Translations under genes and position numbers: made by a program
Shown: piece after piece, positions 59,235 through 64,000 of the stretch
Position numbering within the stretch: position 1 is the stretch's first letter
How the letters are laid out: each line of letters opens with the position of its first letter
DNA from: Sabethes cyaneus
Lineage: Eukaryota; Arthropoda; Insecta; Diptera; Culicidae
Direction: 5' to 3'
Length of the DNA stretch: 64,000 nt
Assembly: GCF_943734655.1 (NCBI RefSeq)
Contig: NC_071354.1
Span: 136,882,642-136,946,641 of the forward strand
Notes under the pieces: model-generated
What the model was told of the DNA's origin: nothing
Seen by the model: only the letters and a program-made list of their open reading frames with translations
Databases searched by the model: none

Positions 59235-59340
59235 CGGCACGAACTTTGTTATTCCGACTTTATTCCGGTCCGACCTGAACAGAGCCAAATCGGACCGGAT
59301 TATTACTCTTTATAGTCGGAATAGCCAAGTTCGTGACGCC
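59235..59340. mobile_element. About 105-bp hairpin MITE inside the LINE relic
   Basis: CGGCACGAACTTTGTTATTC with CCGGTCCGA on the left faces TCGGACCGGA, AGTCGGAATA and AAGTTCGTGACGCC on the right. It interrupts the RT of the LINE relic between the FP and SGVPQG motifs. Confidence 0.65.
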
Positions 59341-59655
59341 TTCTAACCGGACCGGAACCCGGACTTCAATTTTCGTTCCGATGTCGAACACTACTCTGGT
59401 GTACCACAGGGGAGCAACCTTGGACTCTTTTTATAAATGAAGCATCAGCTCTCCTGCCTGCTAGCTGTCGGTCTTTTAATGCCGACGATGTGATAATCTT
59501 GAAGGTAATCAAAATAAATTCCGACTGCATTGAACTGCAACGCCTAGTGAACAAATTTGAAGATTGGTGCTCGAGTAACATGCTTACCGTGAGTATCTCG
59601 AAGTGCTTCATCATCTCCTTTCGCTGTGATCTGGTGTCCTTATCAACAAATTTCG

Positions 59656-59869
59656 GATCCTGAAATTAAGTAAAAAAGAAAACTTTTCCAATTAAATTCT
59701 ACTATTTATATTTATTCGTGACAGATGTGTATGTCCCCTACGACTTGCAGGGGGTATTCGAAAATAAATTATGCAAGTCTTCGCCTACGACGTATACGTA
59801 TCTGTCACGAATAAATATAAATAGTGGAATTTAATTGGTAAAGTTTTCTTTTTTATTTATTTCAGGATT
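59656..59869. mobile_element. 214-bp hairpin MITE inside the LINE relic
   Basis: GGATCCTGAAATTAAGTAAA on the left faces TTTATTTATTTCAGGATTC on the right. The arms run about 80 bp, including ATTCTACTATTTATATTTAT and CGTGACAGAT. It separates the SKCFIISF and IEAVQK motifs of the LINE relic. Confidence 0.75.
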
Positions 59870-61366
59870 CGTATTCTACTAAGACGCTCGAAAAACTTCA
59901 GTAAACTTTGGATCGCTAGAATCGAAGCAGTACAGAAAATTTTTACAAACATGTAAGTTATGCACCCGAACGACACCTCAGAACTAGGAATTTCCTGTGC
60001 CGGCAAAGACGGAGTGTAAACTATGAACTATACGACCCTGTCCGATTGGTGCAACTGGACATCTAAAACCTTTCAACGACGACTCTCTCGTTGATGATAC
60101 GTTTGTAATTGTACTTTGTATGTTCCAATAAATAAATTATTTTGGACCTCCTTGTTAAGGACCACCATACTTTTGTCAACTATCCCATGCTGATTGCTTT
60201 ATATCAAGGACACTTTTGACTTCTATTTATTAAAGTTTTGTACTCAGGCGAAATCCCTTTATTTTATTTTAGTTTGGCTTGCATTGCTAATTTACTAGAA
60301 AGCATTAAAACAAGCACCCACTTCAAATTTTTCTTTTTTCGAGACTGAATCTATTGCTAGATGTACCACTGTTTTGTCTTGCCTAAATGAAAAGCTTTCT
60401 TTTTCGGAACGAAATCATAACCGTTTCGCTGTAAGAAAAGCAAAGGCGGTTTTACCCAAACCGTGCCCAGATAAAGCATATAAAAACGAATGAAATTCTT
60501 TTTTAATACCTTCCGCATAGATCTTCCACCCCCTGCATACCAGTATGCAAGATTACGCGTTTCTCTTGGTAACTCATGGTGTACACCCCAAGACAACTTC
60601 TTGGACGCTGAAATGTTTTCAACACTCTTTAAATCTGTAGGCAGCGTTCGTTTATTTTCTCTTCATTCCTTTTTACTCTGCTAAAGCTATAGCTAAAATG
60701 TGTCGCGTAAATATGAAAAGTGTTTTTGTTATAAAAAAGCATTCACAGCATGCTCACTTGATGCAGAATCGCGGATGTTGTGAAATTTAGTAAGACACCA
60801 TAAGAAGCTTTATTTTGTTTTATTGATTTTTACTGTTCCGGCAGAAAAAAATATATTTAGTTTCAAGCGCAGGTAAAACAGGTTGTAAAACAGTCTATCC
60901 TTATAAGGAAATTTTCATTAATTTAAATTCTTTTAGAACAATTATATAATTTTCCTCCGAATTATTGTGACCTGTTGAAGTTCGGATTATTAAAACTAAA
61001 TCTTAGAACCTGTGAGTATTCATGTTTTTTAAAAGAATGTCAGAAGTATGAATATAAGCAAAATTGAATTCTTAATTTCATTATTTCCGTTTATATAAGG
61101 CTACTAATATTGATTTGTTACTTGCTAGAATCTGGCATATACTAAAAAACAGGCAGCCATTTGATCTAATGAAAGAATTTGTTTGAGAAACAACTTTATT
61201 TCTGGTTAGACCTTAAAAAGTCTGGAAAACCCCAACAAATCTGGAAGGATTTTGTTCAACTCCCGTACTGAAACAGCAATGCAATTTCAATTAGATAGAA
61301 TACAGGGCGGCTAAATCGAAATAAAAACTAAATCTGAATGCCAAAAATTTGATATTCTCTACGCAC

Positions 61367-61555
61367 CTTCGAATCCTTTTCCTGTGAAGCGCGCAGCCGC
61401 CGTCATCATTCGAAAATATTCTTCGTCCATATCTAGTTCCTCTTTAACTGGCTTGAATGCTTCCGCACCGGAACTTATGCGTGATCCGAAAGAATCATTG
61501 TCATTAATTCCTCCTTCAGTATCACTACAGCTATCGTGAAGATAATTGTTTGATC
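61367..61555 (-). CDS. LMX1-type protein, penultimate visible exon
   Basis: 189 bp, 62 complete codons plus split codons at each end. Acceptor TTTTTTTCGTTACAG (minus strand) before GATCAAAC at 61555; donor GAAG|GTGCGT at 61367/61366. It starts with two bases completing a codon (SNNYLHDSCSDTEGG) and ends TTC GAA G. Joining to AT CCA TCG of the next exon gives FED|PSTAVKSE in frame. Content: an acidic Ser/Asp-rich part (SCSDTEGGINDNDSF), FKPVKEELDMDEEYFRM with a VKEE sumoylation-like site, then MTAAARFTGKGFE. It is expected to lie between homeodomain and C-terminus. Assignment to this gene rests on matching splice phase and strand; I do not recognise the sequence independently. Confidence 0.7.
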
Positions 61556-63389
61556 CTGTAACGAAAAAAAGAAAAGCGTCGAGAATGCTAAGACAAGAGT
61601 TCGCATGTTGTCAGTGAAATTCTCCAGGCACGTACAATGGCGTCTGTTAAACGACCCGAAAATGTGCGGGAAGAAAAAGTTTTTGCATTGAACACACGCA
61701 CAGGCGCATTCCCCCTTTGTCAGTCGCCATCACTATATTTCTATTTCAATTCAATAGCAGGAAAGATGCTGGACCAGCAAGGAAACAAAAAGTGTGTTTA
61801 TCCATCCTCTTAGCATCCACCCACTCTGTCGTGCGGATGAGAGAGATAGCGTGCGTCTAGTCAAACATGGTAGCAAATTTTCTCCCTACTTGAAAACATA
61901 TAATTTTTCATTTCAAACCAGCACACCAGACCTACTCATCCCAATCTAACCCCCAATTCGAAATATGAATCCTTTTCGTTTCGCGTTCGATATGTTGGTA
62001 CGAACGAAATCGCCCGCAACTAACTCACTGTCTATGGAAACGCCATCAAGCAAGGATTCATAACACTTTTATACAATTGGCCATTGTTTCGACATATTTC
62101 ACAATCTTTTGACTTTTATGAAACCTTATGAACCCGTAACTTTTCGACACGTGGTGATATTTTAGCACACGTTTTAACTTCATAGCACATTCCGCCGCAC
62201 CAGGAAGCAAAGAAAGGGATTTCCATTCAGCACCAATCACGCTGAAAACCGCAAATGGGCATTTTTAAGAATGTTATCCTTACTTACGCAATATGAATTA
62301 AGCAATTCTACGAAAAAAAATATTATTTTCCTAGATTAGAACAAATTTTATTGTTTATGGAATTTTACACCGTCGCACAGTGCGTTGAGCCATAGACAAA
62401 AATCGTTTTTCACTTTTTTTTAATCTGGTATACTAAGTATTTAAAATTGTTTATAGATGCCTTCTGCTATGCAAACAAGTATTAGTTTGCTTAGGAAAGC
62501 GCCAAAACTACTATTACAAGCGTTCAAACTGTCATGTTGCAGAGTGAATTTTGAATACAAATTTTGCTTTCATTTTTAAAGGTTATTCATTACGCTAGTA
62601 AATGGAGAAAACCAATCAAGGTTAGTAAAATAAATTTTATTTATAGCAGGAATTCATTTTGGCCTCTCTCCTAAAAATCGTTACATAGAAAGGACATAGA
62701 TATTGGCCTTCAAACAACAGTAATCCTAATATACATAGAATGATTGTTCAAAATGTCCTCTACAAGATCGAACAGGTTTCAGCTGCAACTATGCAACTCT
62801 GCAGGATATTTCAATATTTGTAGATCAATGTCAAGCACTGATAAATTTGTCAGAATTCCATTGTTTCTATTATACTACATTGTCTCTGTTAGAAGAAACC
62901 ACTGTACATGAAGTTTTATGTTATTACTGTTTAAAATTAAACTCAAGGAAATTTTATTTCATATAGGTAGTGTGAAAATATTTCTTGAAAAAAAAAATGA
63001 ATAAACCTAATTGCGGCTAATATTTTTTGAAACGGTGCGCATAGGAGTATTTGGCATAAAAAGTTGGCCATAAATCTGAAATATGAAATGTAGTATCTGT
63101 AATCTTAGCAAAGCCTGCTAGTCACGTTAATATTTTGAACTGAATTCATGCTTTTCTTCACTCAGCAAGCTGCCAATTTAGAAAGCCATTCGGCAATCAA
63201 TTGTTTTGCTTTTAAAGTGCGTTCCTACCGCTCGTTGGTGTAAAAAGCTGAATATCTGAGTGAAATTGTTTCTATTCACCATAGGTGAGTATTTACCAGT
63301 AAGTAGAAATGTTTTCAATAGTTTTCATGTATTTTATGTATTTATACATGAATGTCCTCGATACAAACAGTGATTACTATTCATCTAGT
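61556..63389. other. Probable further intron of the LMX1-type gene
   Basis: No homeobox or LIM-type exon is visible on the minus strand up to the window end. The sequence is AT-rich with no clear element ends. The region 61600-61870 is less AT-rich. Confidence 0.4.
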
Positions 63390-64000
63390 TTACGCAGATG
63401 ATCTGAAGCTGTACGTAGTAGTACACACATTGGAAGATTGCTGGCGCTTACAAAACTCGCTAATATCATTTGCTGATTGGTGTCAACGAAACAAATTAAT
63501 TATCAGTGTGGAAAAATGTTAAGTGGTCACGCTCCATCGCAAGGTACATCCAATGTTGCTCGACTATAACATCGACGGCTTTACTCTTACTAGAGATACA
63601 AAAGTGACGGATTTAGAATTGTATTTGACTGACAAGTGTCGTACAACTTAAAATACAACAATCATATCGAAAGCAATGTACTACAGTTAGGTTTTGTCGC
63701 CAGGATAGCGAAGGATTTGGAAGTCGCTGTAATGTGCTCTCGTTCGTCCAATTTTGGAAAATGCGTGTATCGTATGGCATCCTTACCAAGTTACATGGTG
63801 TCTAAGAATTGATCGTGTTCAGAAACGGTTTATTCGTTTAGCGCTAAAAAATTTGGCTTGGCGAGATCCTAATAGTTTGTCACCGTATCCTGATAGATGC
63901 TGGCTATTGGGCTTAGATACTCTAGAACGACGACGGAAAGTTCAGCAGTCACTGTTTATTGCGAAATTGATTAATAGTGAAATTGATGCCCCCGAACTTT
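63390..64000 (+). pseudogene. Jockey-like LINE RT fragment running off the window
   Basis: HLVYADDLKLYVVVHTLEDC (from about 63381) contains the RT active-site YADD intact, followed by WCQRNKLIISVEKC, then TAA where the frame should continue. Later pieces: ILENACIVWHPYQVTWCLRI and VQKRFIRLALKNLAWRDPNS, then RCWLLGLDTLERRRKVQQSL. Stops and shifts lie near 63521 and 63650. No element sequence was recognised 5' of the YADD box, so it is 5'-truncated there or decayed. It probably continues to the right of 64000. Confidence 0.8.

Larger units (their letters stand above)
58440..60060 (+). pseudogene. Jockey-like LINE relic in the intron
   Basis: Ordered pieces on the plus strand: ADVDIAVDQFIRTLNSLTTD (about 58512-58570), MGKRASPS, RSEDSLLVNLFLDHRKAINA (about 58763-58825), then RT start VAGPDGIPSCFLKSCPIVLA (about 59103-59163) and PLSLLFDASIQQCKFP. 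After an inserted hairpin: YSGVPQGSNLGLF (about 59395-59430), FNADDVIILK (the YADD box region, about 59476-59505), CIELQRLVNKFEDWCSSNML and SKCFIISF. Past a second hairpin a short IEAVQKIFTNM (about 59920-59952). Many stops. No RNase H was seen. Same general family as elements A and B. Confidence 0.8.
56061..61366 (-). other. Intron of the LMX1-type gene, 5.3 kb, transposon-filled
   Basis: Bounded by donor GTGCGT (61366 downward) and acceptor TTTACAG (to 56061). A phase-1 intron: it splits an Asp codon G|AT. It holds a mariner relic (56914-58000), a jockey-like relic (58440-60060) and hairpins at 59235-59340 and 59656-59869. Parts without recognised content are 56100-56900 and 60160-61360. 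Confidence 0.7.

Noticed and set aside
62058..62240. 60-codon minus-strand ORF as a candidate homeobox exon of the LMX1-type gene
   Set aside because: It lacks the homeodomain WFQN core and flanking splice sites in a compatible phase.

Overview
The window looks like AT-rich euchromatin from a large, transposon-loaded insect genome. A culicine mosquito (Aedes-like) is the best fit. The reasons are a split LIM-homeobox-type gene with kilobase introns, DD37E Tc1/mariner relatives, LOA/I-type, jockey-like and RTE-like LINEs, hAT-, piggyBac- and Harbinger-like MITEs, and repeats that carry their own (CA)n tracts. The species assignment is inference; no mitochondrial, rRNA or other taxonomic marker is present. 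No bacterial-type operons, CRISPR arrays, rRNA genes or convincing intact tRNA genes were seen.

Only one host gene has real support. It lies on the minus strand at 55.6-61.6 kb: two phase-compatible coding exons of an LMX1-type LIM-homeodomain transcription factor. The last exon (55618-56060) carries the family's C-terminal signature. The preceding exon (61367-61555) joins it in frame across a 5.3 kb intron. The LIM and homeobox exons must lie beyond the right edge. The intron holds a Tc1/mariner relic, a jockey-like LINE relic and hairpin MITEs.

The rest is a mosaic of mobile DNA. 1-5.7 kb: a 5'-truncated LOA/I-type LINE with a perfect 10-bp target-site duplication, plus a small hairpin MITE. 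5.7-9.3 kb: copy 1 of a microsatellite-bearing repeat, itself hit by a 1-kb insertion with a 9-bp duplication. 9.4-13.7 kb: hairpins and two long-TIR elements. 16-23 kb: foldback elements, a tRNA-like relic and a mariner relic. 23-25 kb and 28.3-30.7 kb: copies 3 and 2 of the microsatellite-bearing repeat, with a mariner abutting copy 2 and a TTAA-flanked element inside it. 31.6-33.1 kb: an RTE-like LINE relic. 38.9-43.2 kb: a three-level nest (a LINE inside a LINE inside a hAT-like MITE). 43.3-43.9 kb: a hairpin MITE joined to a LINE 3' end. 47.6-48.7 kb: a piggyBac-like TTAA element. 50.9-54.3 kb: two sister DD37E mariners. 63.4-64.0 kb: a jockey-like LINE leaving the window.

All transposon reading frames seen here are truncated, frameshifted or interrupted, apart from short continuous pieces, so nothing in the window appears autonomously mobile. 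I found no clear sign of an undescribed functional system. The strongest material for follow-up is the insertion archaeology (precise duplications and an empty site), the extended C-terminal tail of the LMX1-type protein, the long-armed hairpins that could feed small-RNA pathways, and the repeat family that appears to spread microsatellites.
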